A stretch of 56,303 bases of DNA, from the NCBI GenBank assembly GCA_017610175.1, contig JAFCCO010000007.1, forward strand, positions 1 to 56,303, read 5' to 3'. Source of the DNA: Candidatus Iainarchaeum sp. (GTDB lineage: Archaea > Iainarchaeota > Iainarchaeia > Iainarchaeales > GCA-2688035). Numbering within the stretch: the first letter of the stretch is position 1; every line of letters starts with the position of its first letter. Both the position numbers and the translations under genes were made by a program. Positions 42,195 to 50,413 of the stretch are shown one piece after another. Below the pieces are notes generated by a model. The model searched no databases, had not been told where the DNA came from, and worked only from the letters and a program-made list of their open reading frames with translations.

Positions 42195-43422
42195 GCGAGT
42201 TTCTCAAATCAAGAACCGCGCCCACTCCCTTTGACTCAATGAAATCTGCAGTAAGGGACTTTACAAATTCAGAGTGATGTGTTGCGAGAACAACAAGGTC
42301 GGCATCTTCAACCGCTTCCTTCAATGTTTTTACAGTGCTCTTGGATGGAATGAACGGGTCAAATATTCTGAGTACCGCCCCCTTTTCCTCAAGCAATTTG
42401 ATGATTTTAATTGCAGGGCTCTCCCTTGAGTCATCCACATCTGGCTTGTAGGCAATTCCCAAAACAGCAATCTTTGCCCCATTAATCGAAACGCCTTTTT
42501 TCCTTAAGAGCTCCTCTGCTAGCTCAACAGAGAATGCAGGCATACTTTCGTTAATCTCTCTTGCAAGCTTCAGGAATTCGTGTTCAAAGCCTGCTTTTTG
42601 CGCACGCGCAATGAGATAATATGGATCCTGCGCAATGCAGTGCCCTCCAACCCCCGGCCCGGGATAGAAAGGCATGTAACCAAACGGCTTTGTTGATGCT
42701 CCCCTGATTACCTCGCTTAAGTCAATTCCCATTTTCTCAAAGCTCTTTGCAAGCTCGTTTACAAAAGCAATGTTTACATCCCTGAAAGTGTTTTCAACAA
42801 CCTTAACTGCCTCCGCCGCCTTAACACTTTTAAGAACCGTTATCTCTGCATCAATTATTGACTCATAAAATTCCTTCGCCTTGCGGTTCCCCTTTGCTGA
42901 AAGGCAGCCCAGAACGCGCGGGATTTTGTCTATTGTGAATTTTTTATTGCCTGGGTCTATTCTTTCAGGGCAGTGCCCCAGAAAAAAGTCTTCCCCAGCC
43001 TTTAGCTTGGATCCTGTTTCAAGAATCGGCTGCACTACCTCTTCAACGGTTCCAGGATAAATAGTTGATTCAATTATCACAAGTGTTTCCTTGGAAACAA
43101 CTGGCGCAACGGTTTTGCACGCGTTCTCAACAAAGCTTAGGTCCGGCTTGTCGCCAATTGCAGGGGTTGGAACGCACACAATAATTACATTCGCATTCCC
43201 AAGTACTTCACTTGGATTTGTGGAAGCCCTGATTCCCTTGCCATATTTTTTAATATTCTCTTCAATAAACTCGTCCTGCAGCGGGCTCTTTCCCAGGTTA
43301 ACCAAATCAACTTTTTCATTGCTCAAATCAAAGCCTGCAACGTCGTAACCGTTCTTTGCACAAATGCAAGCAAGAGGCAGACCAACGTATCCCAAGCCAA
43401 CTATTGCTATTTTTTGCTTCAT
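42139..43422 (-). CDS. wecC: UDP-N-acetyl-D-mannosamine dehydrogenase
   Basis: Oxidises UDP-ManNAc to UDP-ManNAcA in two NAD-dependent steps. IAIVGLGYVGLPLACICAKNG is the NAD loop; VCVPTPAIGDKPDLSFV, VIIESTIYPGTVEEVV, CPERIDPGN, FRDVNIAFVNELA and PGPGVGGHCIAQDPYYL (active-site Cys in GGHCI) are diagnostic of the WecC/WbpA branch rather than Ugd. 427 residues from ATG 43422; GTG 43437 is a possible earlier start. WecB at 18802 supplies its substrate. Overlaps the methyltransferase at its 3' end. Confidence 0.94.
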   Translation of the reverse strand: MKQKIAIVGLGYVGLPLACICAKNGYDVAGFDLSNEKVDLVNLGKSPLQDEFIEENIKKYGKGIRASTNPSEVLGNANVIIVCVPTPAIGDKPDLSFVENACKTVAPVVSKETLVIIESTIYPGTVEEVVQPILETGSKLKAGEDFFLGHCPERIDPGNKKFTIDKIPRVLGCLSAKGNRKAKEFYESIIDAEITVLKSVKAAEAVKVVENTFRDVNIAFVNELAKSFEKMGIDLSEVIRGASTKPFGYMPFYPGPGVGGHCIAQDPYYLIARAQKAGFEHEFLKLAREINESMPAFSVELAEELLRKKGVSINGAKIAVLGIAYKPDVDDSRESPAIKIIKLLEEKGAVLRIFDPFIPSKSTVKTLKEAVEDADLVVLATHHSEFVKSLTADFIESKGVGAVLDLRNSLDRQSIAERGVLYKGIGR

Positions 43423-43446
43423 AATAACCACTAACACTCAAAATAT

Positions 43447-44718
43447 TTAAAACAACGCAATTGCCCTCATTATTGAAATCTTTTCAACAAGCGCGGGAAT
43501 GAAAACTGCCGCATTCCCCGAAAGCCAGTAAGCAATCAAGCTTGTGAAATTAAACGGATCCGCAAGTGCTGGAGTTGACGCAAGGAACAGGAGGGAGAGC
43601 AGGAAAGTGTAAACTCCCAGCAATGCAAGCGGAACCCTAAGCTTTGGCTTTTGTTTAATTAGGGACGCTATTCCAAGCACGAAAAGCGGAAAAAGAATTA
43701 TGAAAAATCTGTTTCCAAACCCCCATGCGCTATGCCACGAACTCCACGCCGAATAAATCCATATGTTCAACGCAACAAATGAAAGTGACAGAAGTTTTTC
43801 ATTTCGTGGCAGGTAAAACAGCCCAGCAATTGCAGCAATCACCGCAGGGGTCCACAAAAGAATTCCCCTGTTCAGGTCAAAAAATAATTCAATCAAATGA
43901 ATCGGCAGGAATGAATCAAATGCGTTTGTATAACCGCTTGAGAACGGGCTTCCAAACTGCGTTTGAAAGTAAAGCATTAGCAAAAGCACGAATGGCGCAA
44001 AGAATGCCCCAAACTTTACAGCATCTTTCCTCTCTCCCTTAAGCCAGTGGAACGCAAGCAATGGCAATACAAAAATTCCCGCTGAATACCTTGTAAGAGT
44101 AAGCAATCCAAGAAAAACCCCCTGAAGCCTTGCGTCCTTTTTTACAAAGGTTGCATAAACAAGCAATGCCATCAGCCCCGCTTCAAACGCATGACTGTAC
44201 CCAAGGTCCGCACTCGCATACCAGAGAAGCGGGCTTCCAAAGAATGCAATTGCAAGCGCAACCGATTCGTTTCCAGGGAAATATTTTTTTGTAATTTTTA
44301 CAGAGAAGAACAGTGCGATTGCAACAAATGCAAGCGCGGTCAGGGTAAATGCAAGCTGGTTTACGAGAAGAGCGCCCCTTTCATTAACAAAGAAATCGTC
44401 CGCAATATGGAAAGCAGGAATCTGCGCAAGAAACTCTGACACCAGGTATGCAGGCAGGGAAATTATTGCTGGACCCGGCGCATATTGCGAAACATGCTTC
44501 TGTGTTGCTTCGTTGAATTCAACCACCGGCATGCCGCTTACTTCGTTGAAATGCTGCTGTTCAACCAGGTCAAGAGAGCTGTCCTTTCCGATTCCCTCAA
44601 GAATTGCATAGTACCCAAATCCATCCCCTGAAACAACCGGCGAAAAGAAGAGAAAGATAAACGCCGCAATTAAGCCAAGCGAAATCTTTGCCTCGCGGGA
44701 AAGGTTTTTGAAGCACAT
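43447..44718 (-). CDS. Multi-spanning GT-C-like membrane glycosyltransferase
   Basis: 423 residues, about ten hydrophobic segments. The first outer loop holds SGDGFGYYAILEGI with an acidic pair, then FNEATQKHVSQYAPGPAIISLPAYL, an arrangement common to GT39-like/DUF-type GT-C membrane proteins (P-G-P loop after a long acidic segment). ATASADLGYSHAFEAGL-like helices follow. It probably uses polyprenyl-phosphate sugar made by the Dpm1-like GT2 encoded immediately upstream; its ATG overlaps that gene's stop by one base. Family assignment is moderate. Confidence 0.7.
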   Translation of the reverse strand: MCFKNLSREAKISLGLIAAFIFLFFSPVVSGDGFGYYAILEGIGKDSSLDLVEQQHFNEVSGMPVVEFNEATQKHVSQYAPGPAIISLPAYLVSEFLAQIPAFHIADDFFVNERGALLVNQLAFTLTALAFVAIALFFSVKITKKYFPGNESVALAIAFFGSPLLWYASADLGYSHAFEAGLMALLVYATFVKKDARLQGVFLGLLTLTRYSAGIFVLPLLAFHWLKGERKDAVKFGAFFAPFVLLLMLYFQTQFGSPFSSGYTNAFDSFLPIHLIELFFDLNRGILLWTPAVIAAIAGLFYLPRNEKLLSLSFVALNIWIYSAWSSWHSAWGFGNRFFIILFPLFVLGIASLIKQKPKLRVPLALLGVYTFLLSLLFLASTPALADPFNFTSLIAYWLSGNAAVFIPALVEKISIMRAIALF

Positions 44719-45404
44719 TATGAAAACCTCACCTTAACCAAGGTCCATGCCGCCCTGATTCCGTCCATTACATTGATTTTCTTCTCCGCCTTCTCCCTTG
44801 CCTTGTAAGGGATTGGGATCTCCTTTATTTTAAAACCGGCCTTGATTGCCTTCCCGGTAAGCTCCGGCTCAATATCAAAACCGTTTGCACTAAGTTCAAG
44901 CTTCTTCAGCGCGTTTTTGCTGAAAACCTTTTGGCATGTTTCCATGTCCGTTATTTTCTGGCCGAAAAGAACTGTTGTCAGAACCGAGAGGAACTTGTTT
45001 CCAAAGTAGAATGTAAAGGACATGTTCTTCGGCTTTGCAAGAAACCTTGAGCCATATGCAACCTCTTCCCCTTTGTTGATTTGCTCCAAGAGCAGCGCAA
45101 TGTTTTTGGGGGCATATTCAAGGTCCGCGTCCTGCACCGCAATTACCTCCCCTTTTGCCCGCGCAAAGCCTTGCCTTAACGCAAAACCCTTCCCTCTGTT
45201 TTTGGGGGATGAAATCAGGCTGATTCCCTTAATTCCCTGCAGCACCTTGAGCGTGTTGTCCGTGCTCCCGTCGTTTACAACAATGATTTCCTTTCCAAAG
45301 CCCTGCTTTGCAAACGAGACCTTTTTCAGCTCTTCAACAGCCTGCCTTATTCTGCTTTCCTCGTTAAAGGCAGGCATCACAATTGAAACAAGTTTATTAC
45401 CCAT
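44718..45404 (-). CDS. Dolichyl-phosphate glucose/mannose synthase-like GT2
   Basis: LVSIVMPAFNEESRIRQAVEEL, VVNDGSTDNT, AVQDADLEYAPKNI (DxD) and ITDMETCQKVFSKNALKKL match Dpm1/Alg5-type transferases without membrane anchors. 228 residues from ATG 45404, which has GAGTGA in front; GTG 45413 is a possible start directly after the upstream stop. The next gene downstream is a GT-C-like enzyme and the gene upstream an LPG-synthase-type membrane protein, a set that together could make, flip and use a lipid-phosphate sugar. That teamwork is inference. Confidence 0.9.
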   Translation of the reverse strand: MGNKLVSIVMPAFNEESRIRQAVEELKKVSFAKQGFGKEIIVVNDGSTDNTLKVLQGIKGISLISSPKNRGKGFALRQGFARAKGEVIAVQDADLEYAPKNIALLLEQINKGEEVAYGSRFLAKPKNMSFTFYFGNKFLSVLTTVLFGQKITDMETCQKVFSKNALKKLELSANGFDIEPELTGKAIKAGFKIKEIPIPYKAREKAEKKINVMDGIRAAWTLVKVRFS

Positions 45405-45413
45405 TTTTTTCAC

Positions 45414-46361
45414 TCAGATTGGTTTCTCCGTTGAATTGAAAACTGCAAACCCAACCGCTGCAAGCAGCAAGTTAAACACAAGAACCGTGAGGGAAAATGA
45501 AACTGCAAGCGCTGCCGGAACCCCAATCAGGCCAAGCATTACAACTGATGCAGCCTCCCTTGTCCCAAGCCCGGAGAATGAAATTGGAAGGGCCTCAACC
45601 AAAAGAATTATGGGAAGAACAGCAACCAATGCAATCGGGTCAATGTTCATTGAGAGAGCAACCGAGATTGCATAAAATACCGCAAACACAACAAGCCACG
45701 AAATAACTGTGAAGAATCCTATCGCAAGCAAGGGAACTGCATTGCTCTTGAAATCACTGAACGATTTGTAAAAATCGTTGAACCCTTCCTTCAAACTTTC
45801 CTTGAATTTTTCCGGAGCAAACACGTTGAAGAACGGCCTTGCGATTTTGCGCAGGATGTTCTTTCTTGTGAACACAAAGAGTGCGGCAACAAACAAGGCA
45901 AAGAATGCTCCAAGCGAAAGCATTATGCCATCGTCCGCAATTTTTGGAATTACCACAAAGTAAAGCCCGAGGAATGCGAAAGCAAACAGGAAAGCAATGT
46001 CCAAAACCCTTTCAACAAACACAACCGCAAGCCCCTGCCCAAGGCTTAAATCAAATTTTCTTTTCAGGTAAAGCGACCTGATTGAGTCCCCTGATTTGGC
46101 GGGGGAAGCCGTTCCAAAAAAGAACCCAATTGTCCAGATTTTTGTGTGCTCAATCCACTTTGTTCCAGGCTTAAAAACTGAAACCAGAATCTGCTGCTTG
46201 AACCCCTTCACCCCAAGGCTTGCAAACTGAAGCGCAAGAACTACCGGAAGCATTGCGGGATTCAGGCCTGAAAAGCTCTGCAGAATTTTGTCTACTCCAA
46301 CGGACAAAATTATCAGCAGAAACAAGGCCAGCCCAAAAAGGGACAATAGTATTTTCTTCAT
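45414..46361 (-). CDS. LPG-synthase-TM (UPF0104) family membrane protein
   Basis: 315 residues with about eight helices. GTASPAKSGDSIRSLYLKRKFDLSLGQGLAVVFVERVLDI is the conserved core of this family (PxRxGexxR...SxxxxxxxxERxxD), and VEALPISFSGLGTREAASVVML is the second signature. In bacteria relatives belong to MprF-type lysyl-lipid synthases; in archaeal glycosylation clusters they are thought to move or bind polyprenyl-phosphate sugars. It starts the minus-strand run that continues to 38726, with CTTTTTAAAAAC (46405-46394) as promoter. Confidence 0.85.
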   Translation of the reverse strand: MKKILLSLFGLALFLLIILSVGVDKILQSFSGLNPAMLPVVLALQFASLGVKGFKQQILVSVFKPGTKWIEHTKIWTIGFFFGTASPAKSGDSIRSLYLKRKFDLSLGQGLAVVFVERVLDIAFLFAFAFLGLYFVVIPKIADDGIMLSLGAFFALFVAALFVFTRKNILRKIARPFFNVFAPEKFKESLKEGFNDFYKSFSDFKSNAVPLLAIGFFTVISWLVVFAVFYAISVALSMNIDPIALVAVLPIILLVEALPISFSGLGTREAASVVMLGLIGVPAALAVSFSLTVLVFNLLLAAVGFAVFNSTEKPI

Positions 46362-46391
46362 CTAAGACAGTAAAAACTAGGAAATTAAGTT

Positions 46392-46406
46392 TTTAAAAAG
46401 AGGCTG
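46392..46406 (-). promoter_or_regulatory. TATA-like promoter of the 46361-41433 gene run
   Basis: On the minus strand CTCTTTTTAAAAACTT occurs about 30-45 bases before ATG 46361, matching an archaeal TATA box. No copy of the recurrent operator is seen in the 71-base gap to the UDP-xylose synthase gene. Confidence 0.45.
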
Positions 46407-46432
46407 ATGCATTCATCGAAAACTGGCTCTAA

Positions 46433-47371
46433 TTACGTGTTCTTCTTAAACCAGTCAATCGTTATTTTCAGCCCGTCTTCCCAGTTTACCTTCGGTTCCC
46501 AGCCAAGCTGCTGCCTTGCAAGGGTGAGGTCCGGCTTTCTTCTGGTCGGGTCATCTTTGGGGAGAGGATTGTGCACAATTTTGCTCTTGCTGCCGCAGAA
46601 TTCAATTACCTTTTCCGCAAGCTGCAGAATTGTCATCTCAACCGGGTTCCCGATGTTTACAGGGTTTGTGTAAGAGGACGCCATCAGGGCAATTTGCCCA
46701 CGAATGTTGTCGTCAACGTAACAAAAGCTTCTTGTCTGGTCACCGTCCCCAAAAACGGTTATTGGCTCGTCCTTAAGCGCCTGCTTTACAAAGGTTGGAA
46801 TTACCCTCCCGTCATCAGGCCTCATTCTGGGGCCGAATGTGTTGAAAATTCTTGACATTCTGATGTCAATGTCGTGAACGCGATGATACGCCATTATCAA
46901 CGCCTCTGAAAACCTCTTGCTTTCGTCATAGCATGACCTTAGCCCGATTGGGTTAACGTTTCCCCAGTATGTTTCCTTCTGCGGGTGCTCCAGCGGGTCT
47001 CCGTAAACTTCGCTTGTCGAGGTCTGCAAAAACTTTGCCTTGTGCTTCAAAGCCAAGTCAAGCATGTTTTTTACACCGTAGCTTCCAGCCATAAGCGTTT
47101 CAATCGGAATCATTTGGTAGTCGATTGGAGAGGCAGGGCATGCGAGGTTGTAAATCTCATCCAGGTCATCTGAAATATCCAAGGGGCGTGTGATGTCGTG
47201 GTTCATGAAGGTAAACTTTTCGTTCTCCATAAATTCCTGAATGTTCTTTTCCTTCCCGGTTACAAGGCTGTCAACACAGATTACTCTTTCTCCCTGCTTC
47301 AGAAGCGTTTCAACCAAGTGCGATCCAAGAAAACCCGCACCACCTGTTACCACAATTGTTTTTTCACTCAT
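46433..47371 (-). CDS. uxs: UDP-glucuronate decarboxylase (UDP-xylose synthase)
   Basis: Converts UDP-glucuronate to UDP-xylose with bound NAD. TGGAGFLGSHL is the NAD loop; LACPASPIDYQ, TSTSEVYGDPLEHPQKETY (E121), GLRSCYDESKR (Y148, K152), NTFGPRMRPDDGRVIP and NPLPKDDPTRRKPD are the specific signatures of UXS enzymes. 312 residues, the soluble form. Last gene of the operon ugd-kinase-nucleotidyltransferase-uxs, whose earlier products supply UDP-glucuronate. ATGs and stops overlap by four bases with the gene upstream. Confidence 0.95.
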   Translation of the reverse strand: MSEKTIVVTGGAGFLGSHLVETLLKQGERVICVDSLVTGKEKNIQEFMENEKFTFMNHDITRPLDISDDLDEIYNLACPASPIDYQMIPIETLMAGSYGVKNMLDLALKHKAKFLQTSTSEVYGDPLEHPQKETYWGNVNPIGLRSCYDESKRFSEALIMAYHRVHDIDIRMSRIFNTFGPRMRPDDGRVIPTFVKQALKDEPITVFGDGDQTRSFCYVDDNIRGQIALMASSYTNPVNIGNPVEMTILQLAEKVIEFCGSKSKIVHNPLPKDDPTRRKPDLTLARQQLGWEPKVNWEDGLKITIDWFKKNT

Positions 47372-48108
47372 TCAAACCCGTCCTTTACCTCGTTGTACAT
47401 TTCCAAACTTCCTATATCAAACCATTTGTCTTCATCTTTCTCAAACACGAAACCGTAAACTTCCTCGTTCTTGTAAAGCCAGTCAACAAACTCACCTGTT
47501 TTGTCTGCCGAATTCCCCTCATCCAAATACTGCTTTAATTTTGGGACAACCTCTTTTGGGTAAAGATAAACTCCAATGCTGCAAACCGTGCCCTTGGGTT
47601 CAGGCGGCTTTTCAACAAAGCCAACAACGCGAAGGGACTCGTCAAGCTCCAGGTTTCCCATTTTCTTTGCCTGCTCCAGGCTGCCGCAATCATAAACCCC
47701 TATGATTGCTTTCTTCTTTTCCTTGAAGAGGCCAACCAAGTCGGAGAGTGCAAAAGTAAACAAATTGTCTGAGTTGACAATTATTACGTCGTCGTCAATC
47801 TTTTCCTGCGCAATCACAAACTGGATGTCCCCAATGCTTCCAAGCCGGTCTTCGTTGCTTGTTGTCCCGTCATTGATAACTTTCACAGGAACTTTGCATT
47901 CAAAAGTCTTAGCCCATTCCCTGAACTGTTCGAAGAACTTTGCGTTTGTTACGACAAAGATTTCGTCAACTTCCTGAATCGTAAGGATTCTGCCGATTAC
48001 GTACTCCATCATCGGCTTTCCACCCACTGAAAGCAAGCCCTTTGGCTTGTCTTTTGTTAAAGGGTACATTCTTGTCGCATAACCTGCTGCTGGAACAATC
48101 GCTTTCAT
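47368..48108 (-). CDS. Sugar-1-phosphate nucleotidyltransferase (UTP-type likely)
   Basis: AIVPAAGYATRMYPLTKDKPKGLLSVGGKPMM is an intact nucleotide loop with the catalytic Arg and Lys (PAAGxATR..PLT..KPKxLL); IIVNSDNLF gives the metal Asp; VGFVEKPPEPKG is the sugar-binding EKP. 246 residues. It sits between uxs and a glucuronokinase-like gene, so the natural guess is glucuronate-1-phosphate plus UTP giving UDP-glucuronate; this is inferred from context, not from residues. Confidence 0.88.
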   Translation of the reverse strand: MKAIVPAAGYATRMYPLTKDKPKGLLSVGGKPMMEYVIGRILTIQEVDEIFVVTNAKFFEQFREWAKTFECKVPVKVINDGTTSNEDRLGSIGDIQFVIAQEKIDDDVIIVNSDNLFTFALSDLVGLFKEKKKAIIGVYDCGSLEQAKKMGNLELDESLRVVGFVEKPPEPKGTVCSIGVYLYPKEVVPKLKQYLDEGNSADKTGEFVDWLYKNEEVYGFVFEKDEDKWFDIGSLEMYNEVKDGFE

Positions 48109-48116
48109 TCAATCAC

Positions 48117-49043
48117 CTACAAAATTATTTTTGGTTTAAAACAATAGAATTTCTCGCTTAACACATTAAAAGCATTTTCATTGTCGAAAAGCACCGCAAC
48201 AGCGCCTCCGCTTCCCGCAAATTTCGCCCCAAGAGCGCCTTCTTCCAAAGCGGTTTTTACAATCTCCAAATCGGTTTCGTTGACATTGAAGTGCTTTTTT
48301 CTGAACCCAAAGTTCTTGTTCATCAAGGAGCCAAACTTTTTCCAGTCGGAATCAAGCAATGCGTCCTTTCCCTCAATGCAAAGGCCTGCAACCTTGTCCA
48401 TCTCGTCCTTCACCCAGCCTTCGCCCCTCAAAAACCTGTTCCTCAAATCATTGTGCACAAGCGAGCTTTTTTTTGGAAGGCCACTGCAGGCAATAAAGAA
48501 GGGAACCTCTTTTACGTCCAGCTTTTCAACGCGCGCAAACGGGTCATCTTTTTTCAAAAACTCTTTTCCGGTAAAGTCCATGAATGCAATTCCCTGGTGG
48601 GAGATAATGTAACGGTCCTGCGGCCCGCATGCAATTCCCAACTCAAAGTTTTCAAGGTGCATTGCAATTTCCGCAACGTCGTTTTTGCTGAGCATTACAT
48701 TAAACTTTTTCTGGAATGCGCGGATTGTTGCGATTATTATTGCAGTACTTCCGGCAAGGCCTGATTCGCGCGGGATGTCTGAGTTGTACTCCACCTCAAA
48801 TTGTTTGTTTTGGAATCCAAGGTAATTAATGCATGCCTTAACCAAATCGTGCTTGCCGTTGTAGTGGGTGTTGTTTTTTTCAACACCGCCGTAATCTGAT
48901 TTCAGCACAAGTTCACTGCTTTCACGCATTGAAAGCTTTACTCCCTTGTCAATTGTGCAGCTTATTCCCTTGCCGCCGTATATGTCGCTTGGATTTCCAA
49001 GCAATCCAACCCTTGCAAAGGCCTGTGTTTCAACTGAATTCAT
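48117..49043 (-). CDS. GHMP kinase, glucuronokinase-like
   Basis: 308 residues. FARVGLLGNPSDIYGGKGISC is GHMP motif 1 and closely resembles the start of plant glucuronokinases as I remember them; IPRESGLAGSTAIIIATI is motif 2, the ATP loop (PxxxGLxGSxA); GAKFAGSGGAVAVL is motif 3. It would phosphorylate free glucuronate at C1. With the nucleotidyltransferase downstream this gives a salvage route to UDP-glucuronate beside the Ugd route. Galacturonate or arabinose as substrate is possible. Confidence 0.85.
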   Translation of the reverse strand: MNSVETQAFARVGLLGNPSDIYGGKGISCTIDKGVKLSMRESSELVLKSDYGGVEKNNTHYNGKHDLVKACINYLGFQNKQFEVEYNSDIPRESGLAGSTAIIIATIRAFQKKFNVMLSKNDVAEIAMHLENFELGIACGPQDRYIISHQGIAFMDFTGKEFLKKDDPFARVEKLDVKEVPFFIACSGLPKKSSLVHNDLRNRFLRGEGWVKDEMDKVAGLCIEGKDALLDSDWKKFGSLMNKNFGFRKKHFNVNETDLEIVKTALEEGALGAKFAGSGGAVAVLFDNENAFNVLSEKFYCFKPKIIL

Positions 49044-50332
49044 TTGCCTACTCCCTTGTAGATAAAGCCCTTTTCCTTAAGCTTGGCTTCATCAAAAAAG
49101 TTTCTTCCGTCTATTACAAACTTGCCTTTCATAAGTTCTTTAACCTTTTCGAAGTCAATTTCCCCAAACTCTTTCCACTCGGTGAGCAAAATCAGCGCTT
49201 CCGCGTCCTTCAGGGTTTCGTATATTGAATCGCATAATTCAATCTTGTCCCCAAAAATTTCTTTTGCGTTCTCCCTTGCCTGCGGGTCGTAGGCTGAAAC
49301 GCTTGCGCCCTCTAAAAGCAGGTTGTTGATTATGTCAATGCTTGGCGCAAACCTCATATCGTCCGTGTTTGGCTTGAATGCAAGCCCGAGAACAGCAACC
49401 TTCTTTCCCTTCAAAATCCACATGCTGCTCTCAATCTTTTTCACAAACGCTACCCTCTGCGCCCGATTAACGTTCTGCACCTCTTTCAAAATCGCAAAGT
49501 CGTACCCGTTCTTTTCGGAGAGTCTAACAAACGCATCCACATCCTTTGGGAAGCAAAAGCCACCGTAGCCAATTCCTGCGTTGAGAAAGCTTTTTCCAAT
49601 CCGATTGTCCAAACCCATCCCCTTTGCAACGTGCTCAATGTTTGCGCCTGTTTTCTCACAAACGTTTGCAACCGCATTAATGAATGATATTTTTGTTGCA
49701 AGGAAGCTGTTGCTTGCGTGCTTGATAATTTCAGCGCTCCTTATGTCTGTAAAGAGAATATTTTCGGTTAGGGGCTTGTAAATTTCCCTCATTGTGTTTC
49801 TTGCGTCCTCACTGTCGGTCCCAATAACTACCCGATCAGGGTTTGAAAAGTCCTCAATTGCGGAGCCCTCCCTCAAAAACTCGGGGTTGCTCACAACCTC
49901 AAACTTTACATTGTGGGGGTTGTAATGTTCAAGAACCTGCTTAATCTTCTCGCCTGTTTCAACCGGAACCGTGCTTTTTTCAACAACAATCTTTGTTTCG
50001 GTTGCAGCTTCTGCAATCCCGCGCGCAACATTTTCAACGTAACTCAAATCAGCTTCTCCGTTGTCTTTTGGGGGGGTTCCAACTGCAATAAAGATTACCT
50101 TGGATTTTTTGACGGCGTTAGCAAAATCGGTTGTAAATGACAGGCGTCCGGCTTTTGCATTTTTTTCAATAAGTTCCTCAATCCCCGGTTCGTAAATCGG
50201 TGAAATGCCCTGGTTGAGTTTCTCAATCTTGCTTTCGTCGATATCAACGCAGGTAACATTGTGCCCTACATCACTGAGGCACGCCCCGGTGACCAATCCC
50301 ACATAACCTGTTCCAATAACCGCTAAATCCAA
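49040..50332 (-). CDS. ugd: UDP-glucose 6-dehydrogenase
   Basis: Oxidises UDP-glucose to UDP-glucuronate. LAVIGTGYVGLVTGACLSDVG (NAD loop), PIYEPGIEELI, VGTPPKDNGEADLSYV, EKSTVPVETGEKI, NPEFLREGSAIEDF, ATKISFINAVANV, GIGYGGFCFPKDV (catalytic Cys in GGFCFPKD) and LGLAFKPNTDDMR are diagnostic of Ugd. 430 residues from TTG 50332, preceded by GGAGGGATTT, an excellent ribosome site; the frame's 44-residue upstream extension crosses the promoter and is rejected. First gene of the operon, divergent to the RHH fusion gene. Confidence 0.95.
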   Translation of the reverse strand: MDLAVIGTGYVGLVTGACLSDVGHNVTCVDIDESKIEKLNQGISPIYEPGIEELIEKNAKAGRLSFTTDFANAVKKSKVIFIAVGTPPKDNGEADLSYVENVARGIAEAATETKIVVEKSTVPVETGEKIKQVLEHYNPHNVKFEVVSNPEFLREGSAIEDFSNPDRVVIGTDSEDARNTMREIYKPLTENILFTDIRSAEIIKHASNSFLATKISFINAVANVCEKTGANIEHVAKGMGLDNRIGKSFLNAGIGYGGFCFPKDVDAFVRLSEKNGYDFAILKEVQNVNRAQRVAFVKKIESSMWILKGKKVAVLGLAFKPNTDDMRFAPSIDIINNLLLEGASVSAYDPQARENAKEIFGDKIELCDSIYETLKDAEALILLTEWKEFGEIDFEKVKELMKGKFVIDGRNFFDEAKLKEKGFIYKGVGK

Positions 50333-50373
50333 TAAAATCCCTCCTTTCTGATAATAAAAAGGAGAATGGAAAG

Positions 50374-50413
50374 CTTTTAATATATGAATGAGTAATACAT
50401 AGTATGATAGTAT
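50374..50413. promoter_or_regulatory. Shared divergent TATA and repeat operator for ugd and RHH fusion gene
   Basis: CTTTTAATATATGAA (50374-50388) reads as a TATA box in both directions, for ugd on the left and the fusion gene on the right. TAGTAT-GA-TAGTAT (50400-50413) is a direct repeat with an 8-base period ending at the fusion gene ATG (50414), and ATAC-ATA-GTAT (50395-50405) is an inverted repeat overlapping it. Such short spaced repeats fit a ribbon-helix-helix operator. Binding here would block the start of the fusion gene. Confidence 0.55.
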
